Below are positions 48,766-57,878 of a stretch of 64,000 bases of DNA, piece by piece; position 1 is the first letter of the stretch; every line of letters starts with the position of its first letter. The notes beneath the pieces are model-generated. The model was not told the DNA's origin. It ran no database searches and saw nothing but the letters and a program-made list of their open reading frames with translations. The DNA comes from Myxococcales bacterium (lineage in GTDB: Bacteria; Myxococcota; Polyangia; Nannocystales; Nannocystaceae): positions 62,001 to 126,000 of the forward strand of contig JAEUJW010000038.1 of assembly GCA_016793465.1 (NCBI GenBank). Direction: 5' to 3'. Made by a program: the position numbers and the translations under genes.

Positions 48766-50085
48766 ATGACCGACGGACCGGTGACCAAGGGCCGGCGCTT
48801 CTTCAAGCTGGCGAGCATGACCGCTCAGGTCGCGGGCAGCTACGCGAAGACGCGGATCAAGTCGATCTTCCAGAGCGACGAGGCCGCGGCCGCCGATCAG
48901 AAGGCCGCGCACGAGCTCAACGGCTCGCGCATCGCCAGGACCCTCGGCGAGCTGAAGGGCGCCGTCATGAAGGTCGGGCAGATGGCCTCGATCGCCGGCG
49001 ACATCCTCCCGCGCGAGCTCGCCGAGGCCCTGAAGGGCCTCCAGCGCGAGGCGCCGCCGGTCGACTTCTCCGTGATCGCCGAGCAGATCGAGCGCGAGCT
49101 CGGCGCCCCGCCCGAGTCCCTCTTCAAGAACTTCGACACCAGGCCGTTCGCCGCCGCCTCGATCGGCCAGGTCCACCGCGCCACCACCGACGACGGCCGC
49201 GAGGTGGTCGTCAAGGTGCAGTACCCCGGCGTCGACACGGCCGTCGACTCTGACCTCGCCCATCTAAAAATTGTCCTCAAGGCGAGCGGATTAATAAAAG
49301 TTCGCAAGCAGGCGCTCGACGAAGTTTTTAAAGAGGTGAAGACGCGGCTGCACGAGGAGCTCGACTACTGCAACGAGGCCGACAACGTGCGGCGCTTCCG
49401 CGAGCTGCACCGCGTGCACCCGTTCGTGGTGATCCCCGACGTGGTCGGCGAGCGCTCGTCGCAGCGGGTGCTGACGCTGACCTACGAGCCCGGCGACGCG
49501 ATCGGCGAGCTCGACGCCCGCGGTTACAGCCAGCAGGTGCGCGACCGCATCGGCGAGCACATGTTCGCCCTGTTCGCCGCCGAGATCTTCGAGTTCCACG
49601 CGCTGCACGCCGACCCGAACCCCGGCAACCTCGCGTTCCGCCCCGACGGCACGGTCGTGCTGTACGACTTCGGCTGCGTGAAGCACATCCCGCCGGGCAT
49701 CGCCGACGCCTACGGCCTGACGATCCGCAGCGGCCTGGCCGAGGACTACCGCGGCGTCGAGGCCGGCCTGCGCGCGCTCGGCGTGCTCAACCCCGAGGGC
49801 CCGCCGGTCGAGCTCGAGTTCTACAAGCCGTGGCGCGACATGTTCGCCCTGCCGTTCCTCGCCGGCGACAGCTTCGACTTCGGGACCGCGACGATCCACG
49901 AGGACGTGATCAAAAAGATCCCGGCGGCCCTGAAGCGCATCGAGTCGTTCCAGCCGCCGAAGGACATCATCTTCATCGACCGGGCGATCGCCGGGCACTA
50001 CAACAACCTGCGGAAGATCCGCTCGCGCGGCCGCTTCCTCGAGATGTTGAGCCCGTACCTATACCCCGCGGCGACCGCCCCCTGA
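48766..50085 (+). CDS. ABC1/UbiB/ADCK-family protein kinase-like ATPase
   Basis: 439 residues from ATG 48766. The family hallmark KxGQ lies at K69 (MKVGQMAS), then the Ala-rich loop AAASIGQVHRA near 129, VVVKVQYPGV near 146, the catalytic block LHADPNPGNLAFR near 282 and VLYDFGCVKHI near 303. UbiB/COQ8 relatives are atypical kinases that use ATP to support isoprenoid-lipid (ubiquinone) metabolism. Three AT-rich islets (49265-49272, 49291-49299, 49325-49332) fall within 70 bp and encode LKIVLKAS, GLIKVRK and DEVFKEV. No further ubiquinone genes nearby. Confidence 0.9.
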   Translation: MTDGPVTKGRRFFKLASMTAQVAGSYAKTRIKSIFQSDEAAAADQKAAHELNGSRIARTLGELKGAVMKVGQMASIAGDILPRELAEALKGLQREAPPVDFSVIAEQIERELGAPPESLFKNFDTRPFAAASIGQVHRATTDDGREVVVKVQYPGVDTAVDSDLAHLKIVLKASGLIKVRKQALDEVFKEVKTRLHEELDYCNEADNVRRFRELHRVHPFVVIPDVVGERSSQRVLTLTYEPGDAIGELDARGYSQQVRDRIGEHMFALFAAEIFEFHALHADPNPGNLAFRPDGTVVLYDFGCVKHIPPGIADAYGLTIRSGLAEDYRGVEAGLRALGVLNPEGPPVELEFYKPWRDMFALPFLAGDSFDFGTATIHEDVIKKIPAALKRIESFQPPKDIIFIDRAIAGHYNNLRKIRSRGRFLEMLSPYLYPAATAP

Positions 50086-50204
50086 GACCCGCGTGAGCCC
50101 GCGTCGGGGCGCGCGACCACGCGCGTTGACGCCCCGGAACCCCGCGTACGCCCGATCTGCGGCCTCTTGCAAGCGCCCCGTCACTCGCGGGACGCTCGCG
50201 GCGA

Positions 50205-50786
50205 ATGACCACGCCGCCGACTCTCCTGCAAGACACCATCGACTTCTCCGCGCCCCGCGGCTCTGGCGACGCCGCGGTGCTCCACCAGGCCCTGCAGTTC
50301 TTCCTGCGCAACCAGCTCGGCGCGACCGCGCTGCCGGTGGCGCCGAACCTCGAGGAGCAGCGCAAGATGTTGCCGCTGCTCGAGGGCTTCGCCAAGGCGA
50401 TGATCGTGTGCGCCGCCAGCGACGGCAAGCTCGCCGCCCAGGAGCTCGACTGGATCCTCGGGTTCGTCGCCAACGCCGGCGGGACCCACGAGCTGCTCGA
50501 GGACCTGCGCAACCTCGACCCGTCCGCCCTCGACCCCATGCAGCTGCTGGCCCAGACCGAGCGCCCGGGCCTGTTCGTGCACGCCCTCGTCTACCACGCC
50601 ATCATCGCCTCCGACGCCGACGGCATCCTCGAGCCCGCCGAGGCCCAGACGATCCGCGCGATGGCCATGGTCCTCGGCCTGCCCGAGGACCAGATCGACG
50701 GCCTTTTTAAGCTCTACGACGACGAGAAGGCGCTCCAGCGGCGCAAGTTCTCGACGCTGTTCCCCAACGGCCACCCCTGGGGCTGA
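50205..50786 (+). CDS. TerB-like domain protein
   Basis: 193 residues. The C-terminal half has the TerB helical repeat: FAKAMIVCAASDGKLAAQEL near 62 and VYHAIIASDADGILEPAEA near 127, each with the conserved A-x-D-G loop of metal-binding TerB/DnaJ-associated domains. The N-terminal 60 residues look like a helical leader. TerB-type proteins function in metal or tellurite response and in protein quality control; the substrate here is not clear. It converges on the PafA-like gene with 3 bp between stop codons. Islet TTTTTAA at 50704-50710 encodes GLFKL. Confidence 0.75.
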   Translation: MTTPPTLLQDTIDFSAPRGSGDAAVLHQALQFFLRNQLGATALPVAPNLEEQRKMLPLLEGFAKAMIVCAASDGKLAAQELDWILGFVANAGGTHELLEDLRNLDPSALDPMQLLAQTERPGLFVHALVYHAIIASDADGILEPAEAQTIRAMAMVLGLPEDQIDGLFKLYDDEKALQRRKFSTLFPNGHPWG

Positions 50787-50789
50787 CCG

Positions 50790-52475
50790 TCAGCGGTCGC
50801 GCACCAGGTCGACCAGGCTGCGCCCGTCGATGTCGGCGGGCGCCCGCACGCCGAGCAGCGCGGCGATCGTCGGGGCCACGTCGACGGTGCCGACGGTGCC
50901 GCGGTGCACGCCGGGCCGCACGCCGGCGCCGAAGAACAGCAGCGGCACGTGCGAGTCGTAGCGGTACGGCGAGCCGTGGCTGGTGCCTCCGGCCTGCGCG
51001 TCGACCAGCGACCACTCCTTGAAGCGCAGCTGCACGTCGGGGCTGCGCGGGCCGTAGTAGCTGCGCTGGTAGCGGTAGAGGAACGGCCGCCGCAGGTCCG
51101 CCGGCGCGGCGAGTTCGTCGGCGGTGTAGGTGTCGGCCACGAAGTCGAGCTTGCGCAGGGCGGCGGCCACCACGGTCCGCAGCGCGGCCGCGCCGGTCTC
51201 GTCGCCCGGGTCGCCGAGCCACACGCCGTCCTCGCCGACGTGCAGCAGCGTCGTCGGCGGCAGCCCGAGCTCCGCCAGCACCGGCAGGACGGCGGCGCGC
51301 ACGGCCGGGTAGTAGTCGCCGGAGACCACCCGCCTCGCCGTCGGATAGCCGCGCAGGCGCGCCTCCTCGGGCAGCGGCAGGGCCCCGTGGTCGGCGGTCA
51401 ACGCCAGCACGTAGCCGCCCTCGCCGACCTCCTCGTCGAGGAATTTCAAAAATTCGCCGAGCCAGACGTCGAGCCGCAGGTAGTAGTCCTCGATCTCGTG
51501 GCTGAACGGGCCGTACCTGTGACCGACGTAGTCGGCGCTCGACAGGCTCAGCATCAGCACGTCGGGCACCTCGTCGGCGCCGAGCCCCTCCGCGTCGACC
51601 AGCGCCCGCGCGAACGCGAGGCTCATCTCGTCGCCGAACGGGGTCCACAGCAGCTGCTTGGCGAACGCGGCCCGCGTGTCCGGCTTGCCGTCGTCGAACA
51701 CGTGGGGGAACTCGACCGCGACGCCGTCGTGCTCGGCCGCCACCCGGTCGGGCCCGGAGCGCAGGTAGGCCATCGGGTCGAGCATGCGCGTCCAGCCGGC
51801 GGCGAAGCGGGCGAACACCGGGCCGGCCGCGTTGAACGCCGCGACCCAGGCCGGCGGCGGCGCGCCCCCGGCGTACACGCTCGACGAGCCGAAGCCCGCG
51901 ACCTCCGGGTAGTACCAGTAGGCCCGGTCGGGCGAGTGCCCGCCCATCATCACCGCGGCGCGGTCCTTCAGGGCGACCGAGAAGACCCTGGCCTTTGGTT
52001 CCTGTTCCTTGAGCCAGTCGCCGAGCGTGCCGCGCTCGAGCTGGCGCGGCGAGCGGCCGGCGAGCTTCGCGGGGCTCTCGGACGTCAGCGAGGGCACGGC
52101 CCGCGGGTCGTCGGCGGCGTAGACCGCGGCTCCGTCGGCGCGGTCGTACCACGCGTTGGCGACGACGCCGTGGCGCGCGGGGTGGCTGCCGGTGGCCACC
52201 GACGCGTGGCCCGGGGCGGTGTAGGTCAGCGCGTGGGCCACCTCGGCCTCGACGAACCACGCCGAATTGCCGCGCAGGCGCGCGAGCCCGCCGCGGTAGA
52301 GGTCGGCGTAACGCTCGAGGTAGTCGGCACGCATCTGGTCGACGACCAGCACGACCGCCAGCCGCGGCCGCGTCGGCGCGGTGGCCGGCGCCCGGGTCAC
52401 CGCCGGCGCGCTCGCCTCGCGCGGACAGCCCGCCAGCAGCACCATCATCAACGACGCGGCAGATCGAAGTCGCAC
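50790..52475 (-). CDS. PafA-like alkaline phosphatase lipoprotein
   Basis: 561 residues from a GTG start. Lipoprotein signal ending in LLAGC, then the alkaline-phosphatase superfamily core: VLVVDQMRADYLERY near 42 (first metal Asp), the nucleophile Thr in TYTAPGHASVATGSHP near 84-99, LSLSSADYVGHRYGP near 303 (Asp/His), TADHGALPLP near 346 and SHGSPYRYDSHVPLLFFG near 491-508. The Thr nucleophile and layout fit the PafA/nucleotide-pyrophosphatase group, which releases phosphate from many monoesters in the periplasm. An islet at 51441-51453 (AATTTCAAAAATT) encodes EFLKFL. Extracytoplasmic phosphate scavenging is a reasonable role. Confidence 0.88.
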   Translation of the reverse strand: MRLRSAASLMMVLLAGCPREASAPAVTRAPATAPTRPRLAVVLVVDQMRADYLERYADLYRGGLARLRGNSAWFVEAEVAHALTYTAPGHASVATGSHPARHGVVANAWYDRADGAAVYAADDPRAVPSLTSESPAKLAGRSPRQLERGTLGDWLKEQEPKARVFSVALKDRAAVMMGGHSPDRAYWYYPEVAGFGSSSVYAGGAPPPAWVAAFNAAGPVFARFAAGWTRMLDPMAYLRSGPDRVAAEHDGVAVEFPHVFDDGKPDTRAAFAKQLLWTPFGDEMSLAFARALVDAEGLGADEVPDVLMLSLSSADYVGHRYGPFSHEIEDYYLRLDVWLGEFLKFLDEEVGEGGYVLALTADHGALPLPEEARLRGYPTARRVVSGDYYPAVRAAVLPVLAELGLPPTTLLHVGEDGVWLGDPGDETGAAALRTVVAAALRKLDFVADTYTADELAAPADLRRPFLYRYQRSYYGPRSPDVQLRFKEWSLVDAQAGGTSHGSPYRYDSHVPLLFFGAGVRPGVHRGTVGTVDVAPTIAALLGVRAPADIDGRSLVDLVRDR

Positions 52476-52551
52476 GGGGCACCTCGCTTATATCCGATGC
52501 CAGGCCGACAGGATGTGTGAGACAGCCCCGCCGCCGCGCGCAGGCCCCGCG

Positions 52552-52587
52552 TTGACAGGCCCGCCGCCGCCCGCTCAAACTCCCGCC
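52552..52587 (+). promoter_or_regulatory. Consensus-spaced promoter of the DUF4920 gene
   Basis: TTGACA (52552-52557, perfect -35), a 17-bp spacer, TCAAAC (52575-52580), then 7 nt to ATG 52588. This is the best -35 in the window and again places the start where the mRNA would begin. Confidence 0.6.
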
Positions 52588-53232
52588 ATGCGCAAGCCTT
52601 TCCTCCTGTCCTGCGTCCTCGTGGCTGCCTGCAGCAACCCCGCGTCCGCGCCCGCGCCCGCTGCCGCCCCCAAGGCCGAGCCCGCCCCGGCCGCCCAGCC
52701 CGCGGCCCCCGCCGCCGACGCCAAGGTCGCCGCCGCGCCCGCGGCCGGCCACGCCGAGGACGAGGAGGGCTGCATCTACAAGGACGCCGGCAAGCCCCAC
52801 GGCGACGAGGCCGACTGCCCGCACGGCGGCCACGGCGACGCGCCCGCCGGCACCGGCGTGCCCGGCCACTTCGGCGCCGCCTTCGCCCTGAAGGACAGCA
52901 AGCCGCTGGCGACCGTGCTCACCAGCAACGAGTTCAAGGCCCCCGTGCAGGTCTCCGGCACCGTCGACTCGGTGTGCCAGAAGGCCGGCTGCTGGCTGGT
53001 CGTCAAGGACGGCGAGGCCCAGGCCCGCATCCTCATGAAGGACCACGCGTTCACCGCGCCGATGGACTGCAAGGGCAAGAACGTGGTCGTCGAGGGCACC
53101 CTCGAGGCCCGCAAGTTCACCGAGGCCCAGGTCAAGCACCTCGAGAAGGACGCCGGCAAGGACCCCGCCGCCGTGTCCGGCGAGCGCACCGAGTACGTGC
53201 TGACCGCCACCGCCCTCGAGCTGAAGAGCTGA
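52588..53232 (+). CDS. DUF4920 lipoprotein
   Basis: 214 residues. Lipoprotein signal (FLLSCVLVAACSN), a Pro/Ala linker, a His/Cys/Asp-rich stretch (EEGCIYKDAGKPHGDEADC), then the DUF4920 domain: VQVSGTVDSVCQKAGCWLVV near 114-133 and TAPMDCKGKNVVVEGTLEA near 153-171. DUF4920 is an OB-like beta-barrel with two conserved Cys (here C124 and C129), possibly metal-binding or redox-active. Extracytoplasmic. The gene ends at a strong bidirectional terminator. Confidence 0.85.
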   Translation: MRKPFLLSCVLVAACSNPASAPAPAAAPKAEPAPAAQPAAPAADAKVAAAPAAGHAEDEEGCIYKDAGKPHGDEADCPHGGHGDAPAGTGVPGHFGAAFALKDSKPLATVLTSNEFKAPVQVSGTVDSVCQKAGCWLVVKDGEAQARILMKDHAFTAPMDCKGKNVVVEGTLEARKFTEAQVKHLEKDAGKDPAAVSGERTEYVLTATALELKS

Positions 53233-53255
53233 GCGCCGCCGGCGCGAAACAAAGC

Positions 53256-53277
53256 GGGCGCCGGAGCTCCGGCGCCC
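53256..53277. terminator. Bidirectional rho-independent terminator
   Basis: A perfect 22-bp palindrome (arms GGGCGCCGGAG / CTCCGGCGCCC) lies between the convergent DUF4920 and RNase Z genes. A T-rich tail follows on the plus strand (CATTTCTTC) and CTTTGTTTC follows on the minus strand, so it can end both transcripts. Confidence 0.85.
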
Positions 53278-53298
53278 TCCGCATTTCTTCGCGCCGCT

Positions 53299-54210
53299 TC
53301 AGGCCCGCGGCGGCACGGCGATGGTGTCGCCGTCGTTGGCCGCGACCACGTCGTCGTGGAGGCGCCGCGCCTCGGCCACGAACGGGAACACGTCGGTGTA
53401 GCGCTGCGAGAAGTGGGTCAGCACCAGCTTGCGCGCGCCCGCCTCGGCGGCGATGCGCCCGGCCTGGGCCGCGGTGAGGTGGCCGTTCTCGTGGGCTTTG
53501 TCGGCGTCCTCGTCGAGGTAGGTCGACTCGCAGATCAGCATGTCGACGTCCCGGGCCAGCGCGAAGGCGTTGTCGCACAGCCGCGTGTCCATCACGAAGG
53601 CGACGCTCTGCCCCTTCTTAAAAACGCTGACGTCGTCGAGGTGCACGGTGCGGTCGCCGACGCTGACCTGGCCCTCGGCGATCAGCCTCTTGATCATCGG
53701 CCCGGCCACGCCGGCGGCCTTCAGCCGCTCGGGCAGCATGGTCCGCCCGTCGCGCTCCTGCAGGCGATAGCCCCAGGCCGGCACGCCGTGGTCGAGCGGG
53801 AGCGTCGACAGCGTCCACTTCGGGTCGACGTGCAGGTCGCCCGGGCGGGAGATCGGGTGGCCCTCGACCCTGGCGACGTCGTGGAAGATCGAGGCGTGCC
53901 GCAGGCGCTCGTAGAACACCTGTCCGGACGCGGGGTAGTGCACGTGCACGACGTGCGGCACGCGGTCGAGCGAGATCCGCTGCGAGATGCCGGCCAGGCC
54001 GAGGCAGTGGTCGCCGTGGAAGTGGGTGATGCAGATCCGGGTGATCGCGGCCGTCGTCACGCCCGCGTAGATCATCTGGCGCTGCGTGCCCTCGCCGGGG
54101 TCGAACAAGAAGCCCTCGTCGTCCCAGCGCAGCAGGTAGCCGTTGTGGTTGCGGTAGCGGGTCGGTACCTGGCTCGCGGTACCGAGGGCGATCAATTCGC
54201 GGGCTGACAA
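53299..54210 (-). CDS. rnz: Ribonuclease Z
   Basis: RNase Z trims the 3' ends of tRNA precursors. A TTG start at 54210 gives LSARELIALGTASQVP, the usual N-terminus of the family, with GAGG 8 nt upstream; the longer open frame upstream is low complexity. 303 residues. The catalytic metal motif is THFHGDHCLGLAG (HxHxDH) near residue 67, with later ligands in PLDHGVPAWGY near 142, CESTYLDEDADKAHENGHLT (Asp/His, 224-243) and VLTHFSQRY near 262. Full length. It converges on DUF4920 and diverges from the histidine kinase gene. Islet TTAAAAA (53619-53625) encodes VFKKG. Confidence 0.92.
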   Translation of the reverse strand: MSARELIALGTASQVPTRYRNHNGYLLRWDDEGFLFDPGEGTQRQMIYAGVTTAAITRICITHFHGDHCLGLAGISQRISLDRVPHVVHVHYPASGQVFYERLRHASIFHDVARVEGHPISRPGDLHVDPKWTLSTLPLDHGVPAWGYRLQERDGRTMLPERLKAAGVAGPMIKRLIAEGQVSVGDRTVHLDDVSVFKKGQSVAFVMDTRLCDNAFALARDVDMLICESTYLDEDADKAHENGHLTAAQAGRIAAEAGARKLVLTHFSQRYTDVFPFVAEARRLHDDVVAANDGDTIAVPPRA

Positions 54211-54343
54211 AATGCGACCTCGTGCGCGCGGAGCATACCCAAAATGCCGGCGCAGTGGCGCGCGCCCGCGCAGCGGCGCGCGCGCGCGAGGCCCTGGCGA
54301 TCGCAGGGCGCCGCGGCGGCGGGTGGTAACCTGGTCCGCTGCG

Positions 54344-56284
54344 ATGGACCGGCGTCCCGAGGCCCTCGCTGCGTTGATGCAGCAGAAGAGCGAGCACTTC
54401 CTCCGCTCGCTGCTCGACAACATGCCGAGCATGGTCTACCTGAAGGACGCCGAGACGCTGCGCTTCGTGCTGGTCAACCGCGCCGGCGAGCGCACGCTCA
54501 ACATGTCCCGCGAGCAACTGCTCGGCAAGAACGACCACGACTTCTTCGCGCCCGAGCGGGCCGCGGCCATGGCGGCCACCGACTACGCCGCGCTCGCCAA
54601 CACCGAGGGCGTGACCCACGAGGAGCTGACGTTCACCGTGATCGGCCGCGGCAAGCGCACGTTCGCGGTGCAGAAGGTGGCGCTGCGCGACGAGGACGGG
54701 GTGGTCCGCCACCTGCTCGGGATCGCCGAGGACATCACCGAGCGCAAGCTCGCCGAGCGCACGCTCGAGGCGGCCCGCGCCGCCGCCGACGCGGCCAGCC
54801 AGGCCAAGTCGGAGTTCCTCGCCAACATGAGCCACGAGATCCGCACGCCGCTGCACGGCGTGCTCGGCATGGCGGCGCTGCTGCTCGACACCCCGCTGTC
54901 GCCGCAGCAGCGCGAGCAGCTGCAGACCATCCACAGCAGCGGCTCGGCGCTCCTGGCAATCATCAATGACGTGCTCGACTTCTCGAAGATCGACGCCGGC
55001 AAGCTGGCGTTCGAGGCCATCGACTTCGACCCGCGCGCGCTGGTCCGCGAGGCGATCGGCGTGGTCGCCCTGCGCGCCGAGGAGAAGGGCGTCGCCCTGC
55101 TCCACGACGTCGCCGAGTCGGTGCCGCCCGGGCTGCGCGGCGACCCCGGGCGCGTGCGCCAGGTGCTGCTCAACCTGCTCAGCAACGCGGTCAAGTTCAC
55201 CGCCCGCGGCTCGGTGCGCCTCGCAGTCACCGCCGAGGCGCAGGCCGACGCGGTCGTGCTGCGCGTGACGGTCGTCGACACCGGCATCGGCATCCCCGCC
55301 GACGTCCAGCCGACGCTGTTCCGCTCGTTCACCCAGTCGGACACGTCGACGACCCGCCGCTTCGGCGGCACCGGCCTCGGCCTGGCGATCTGCAAGCGCC
55401 TGGTGGCGATGATGGGCGGCGAGATCGGGCTGACGAGCGAGCTCGGGGTCGGGTCGGTGTTCTGGTGCACCCTGCGGCTCGCGCCGGCGGCCGCCGCGGT
55501 CGCGCCGCGCGGCGAGGGCGCCGCGGTCCCGAGCCTGCGCCCCGGGCGCGTGCTGGTGGCCGAGGACAACCTCGTCAACCAGCGGGTCGCGGCGGCCATG
55601 CTGGCCAAGCTCGGGCAGCAGGTCGACGTGGCCCAGCACGGCCGCGAGGCGGTCGAGCGCGCGCGGGCGAGCCGCTACGACCTCGTGTTCATGGACTGCC
55701 AGATGCCGGAGATGGACGGGTTCGCGGCCACGCGGGCGATCCGCGCCGAGGAGCGCCCCGGCGAGCACGTGCCGATCGTGGCGATGACCGCCTACGCGAT
55801 GAGCGGCGACCGCGACCGCTGCCTCGCCGCCGGCATGGACGACTACGTGACCAAGCCGATGACGTTCACGCAGCTGGCCGAGGCGCTCGGGCGCTGGCTC
55901 GGCGGCGCGGCCCCGGCCGCCAGGCCCACCGAGGTCGCCGACGACCCGACCGCGGCGGTGCGCGCGTCGGTCTGGCAGGAGCTGATCGACGAGCTCGGGG
56001 CGGACGAGCTGCGCGACATGGTCGAGCTGCTGCGCAACCAGGTGACGCACACCGTCGCGGTGATGCGCGTGCAACGGCTGAGCGGGGACCTGCGGCGGGT
56101 CGGGGAGCTCGCGCACACCCTCGTCGGCGCGGCCGGCAACCTCGGCGCGGCCCGGCTCGCGGCGGCGGCGCGGTCGATCGAGCAGGGCTGCCGCCAGGAG
56201 CAGGCGCCCGACGACGACGCCATCACCGCGGTCGAGCAGGCGTTCGCGGCGGCCGACGGGTTCTTCCGCGCCCACCTGCGCTGA
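54344..56284 (+). CDS. Hybrid histidine kinase: PAS, HisKA, HATPase, REC, Hpt
   Basis: 646 residues from ATG 54344, no membrane helix, so cytoplasmic. Domain order: PAS sensor ([15 protein letters not shown] near 28), HisKA with phospho-acceptor H164 ([12 protein letters not shown]), HATPase ([30 protein letters not shown] near 345), receiver domain with phospho-acceptor D451 ([14 protein letters not shown]) and conserved K in VTKPM near 505, and a C-terminal Hpt domain with H591 ([13 protein letters not shown]). A full phosphorelay in one chain. The usual Lys two after the Hpt His is a Val here. No response-regulator gene is adjacent, so the output is unknown. Confidence 0.94.
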   Translation: MDRRPEALAALMQQKSEHFLRSLLDNMPSMVYLKDAETLRFVLVNRAGERTLNMSREQLLGKNDHDFFAPERAAAMAATDYAALANTEGVTHEELTFTVIGRGKRTFAVQKVALRDEDGVVRHLLGIAEDITERKLAERTLEAARAAADAASQAKSEFLANMSHEIRTPLHGVLGMAALLLDTPLSPQQREQLQTIHSSGSALLAIINDVLDFSKIDAGKLAFEAIDFDPRALVREAIGVVALRAEEKGVALLHDVAESVPPGLRGDPGRVRQVLLNLLSNAVKFTARGSVRLAVTAEAQADAVVLRVTVVDTGIGIPADVQPTLFRSFTQSDTSTTRRFGGTGLGLAICKRLVAMMGGEIGLTSELGVGSVFWCTLRLAPAAAAVAPRGEGAAVPSLRPGRVLVAEDNLVNQRVAAAMLAKLGQQVDVAQHGREAVERARASRYDLVFMDCQMPEMDGFAATRAIRAEERPGEHVPIVAMTAYAMSGDRDRCLAAGMDDYVTKPMTFTQLAEALGRWLGGAAPAARPTEVADDPTAAVRASVWQELIDELGADELRDMVELLRNQVTHTVAVMRVQRLSGDLRRVGELAHTLVGAAGNLGAARLAAAARSIEQGCRQEQAPDDDAITAVEQAFAAADGFFRAHLR

Positions 56285-56347
56285 CGCTGCGGGAAATTTG
56301 CCCGCGCGAGGGTTCGGTGAGATCTGGCGGAGGGAGGAGGGGTCCCG

Positions 56348-56755
56348 ATGTCCAGCGCCTTGCTCGCGTTCCTGATCGCCGTCAAGCCGTTCTTCTTCGG
56401 GGGGGTGGAGCCCGTGGGTCGCGCGACGCTCGTGGTCGAGACGTCGCAGGTCAAGGAGCACGGGGCCGGCCCGGCGATCGCCCGCCGCGTCACGCTCGCG
56501 GGCACCGCCCTGCTGCGCGCGGCCAACGTGATCGAGGGCGGCGGCCCGAACGACCCCGTGGTCCGGGTGATGGTCCGACCGCTGCGCGGCTCGGCCCTCG
56601 GCTACGCCTCGACGATCTCGCTGCATCAGTCCGGACGCCGGGTGTCGGTGACCCGCGAGCGCTGCTCGCTGTGCACCGAGGGCGAGCTCGTGGCCGGCGT
56701 GGAGCGCTCGCTCGCCCGCCTGGCGCCCAGCGTCCGGGACCTCGTCCGCGGCTGA
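56348..56755 (+). CDS. Small secreted protein, function unknown
   Basis: 135 residues from ATG 56348, preceded by GGAGGGAGGAGG (a strong ribosome binding site). The N-terminus (SSALLAFLIAVKPFFFGG) could be a signal or anchor. The rest is one small domain with a charged C-terminal part and the motif RERCSLCTEGELVAGVERSL, whose CSLCTEGEL resembles a recurring myxobacterial pattern but no named family. It is 63 bp after the histidine kinase gene and may be cotranscribed. Confidence 0.55.
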   Translation: MSSALLAFLIAVKPFFFGGVEPVGRATLVVETSQVKEHGAGPAIARRVTLAGTALLRAANVIEGGGPNDPVVRVMVRPLRGSALGYASTISLHQSGRRVSVTRERCSLCTEGELVAGVERSLARLAPSVRDLVRG

Positions 56756-56831
56756 GCTGCGACGGGCCCGGGCCCGGGTCTGTGCGGACGTTCAGATCCG
56801 CGAGCGCGCGCTAAAACGGCCACTTTTAAGC

Positions 56832-56845
56832 TATTGTCGCGCGGC
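56832..56845 (+). promoter_or_regulatory. -10-like element before the 56846 lipoprotein gene
   Basis: TATTGT at 56832-56837 lies 8 nt before the GTG at 56846, which favours that start over the TTG at 56834. An AT-rich TTTTAAGCTATTG precedes it. Confidence 0.4.
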
Positions 56846-57832
56846 GTGCGTGCCCGGACGTTCCTCTCGCTGGCCTTGCCCTTGGTGGCGGGGTGCGCCA
56901 AGCCGACCGAGGTCGAGCTGCGCCTGTACCCGTGCGGCACGCCGGAGCGCGTCGACCTCGCCGTCCAGGGCTACGACGCCGACGGCGTCGAGCTCGCGCC
57001 GCTGCAGTCGAGCTTCGTCATCGCCGACTCGGGCGTGTTCAGCGACGACTACGCGACCGTCGGGCTGCGCAAGCCCGACGGGATGGTCACGGCGGACTTC
57101 ACGCTGACCTGGCACGGGACCGACGACTCGCTCGCGGTCGTGACCCTCGCCGGCGTGGCGGTGCCGGCCGCCGGCGAGGTGCTCGAGCTGGGGGCCGCCG
57201 ACTGCATGTCGGTCGGGATGACGACGAGCGAGCCCACAGGCACGGATCCAGGCACGGGCACGAGCACGAGCAGCGGCACGCTCGGCATGACGACCACCGG
57301 GTCGAGCACGGACACGAGCACGAGCACAGGCACGGGCACGACCGGGTCGAGCACCGATACGAGCTCGACCGGCGAGTCGACCGGCACGACCGGCACGACC
57401 GGCGAGTCCACCACCGACGACACCACGACCGGGGGCGGCGACACGCTCGCGGGCATGCCGTGCGACCCGATGATGCAGCTGTTCGCCTGCAACAACGGCG
57501 GACCGGGCCAGGTCGGCGAGGTCGTGAAGTGCCAGGGCAACCCGTCCAAGTGGGAGGTGGTGCCGCCGTCGATGTGCGTGGTCTCGGCGTTCTGCAGCGA
57601 CATCGCCATCGCCGACCCGGTCGCGGTGGGCTGCAGCGGCGGGCTGCAATTCGCGTGTCTGTGCACCGAGACGCCGCCGGTGCCGTGCGACGACACCGAG
57701 GTGCCGTGCAGCGACCCCGAGATGAACAAGCTGACGCTGTGCGTGGACTTCGGCGACGGCGAGGTGCGCACGCAGACGCACTGCGGGACCTGCAACGCCG
57801 ACGACCCCGACAAGCCGTACTGCATGGACTAG
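56846..57832 (+). CDS. Cys-rich lipoprotein with Thr/Ser/Gly linker
   Basis: 328 residues from a GTG start supported by TATTGT eight bases upstream. Lipoprotein signal (LSLALPLVAGC), a first beta-rich domain of about 105 residues (VDLAVQGYDADGVELAPL), a Thr/Ser/Gly linker of about 85 residues, then a Cys-rich C-terminal domain (FACNNGGPG, VVKCQGNPSKWEVVPPSMC, FACLCTETPPVPC, THCGTCNADD) whose paired Cys suggest a disulphide-stabilised module. Function unknown. The linker type is shared with several lipoproteins in this window. Confidence 0.7.
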   Translation: MRARTFLSLALPLVAGCAKPTEVELRLYPCGTPERVDLAVQGYDADGVELAPLQSSFVIADSGVFSDDYATVGLRKPDGMVTADFTLTWHGTDDSLAVVTLAGVAVPAAGEVLELGAADCMSVGMTTSEPTGTDPGTGTSTSSGTLGMTTTGSSTDTSTSTGTGTTGSSTDTSSTGESTGTTGTTGESTTDDTTTGGGDTLAGMPCDPMMQLFACNNGGPGQVGEVVKCQGNPSKWEVVPPSMCVVSAFCSDIAIADPVAVGCSGGLQFACLCTETPPVPCDDTEVPCSDPEMNKLTLCVDFGDGEVRTQTHCGTCNADDPDKPYCMD

Positions 57833-57878
57833 AAGATCGCCGAGACCCGGCGGCGGACTGAGGCGTTGACGGCGGGCC

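Noticed and set aside
53618..56626. A 1002-residue minus-strand open frame
   Set aside because: It covers the hybrid histidine kinase in antisense and has no recognisable domain.
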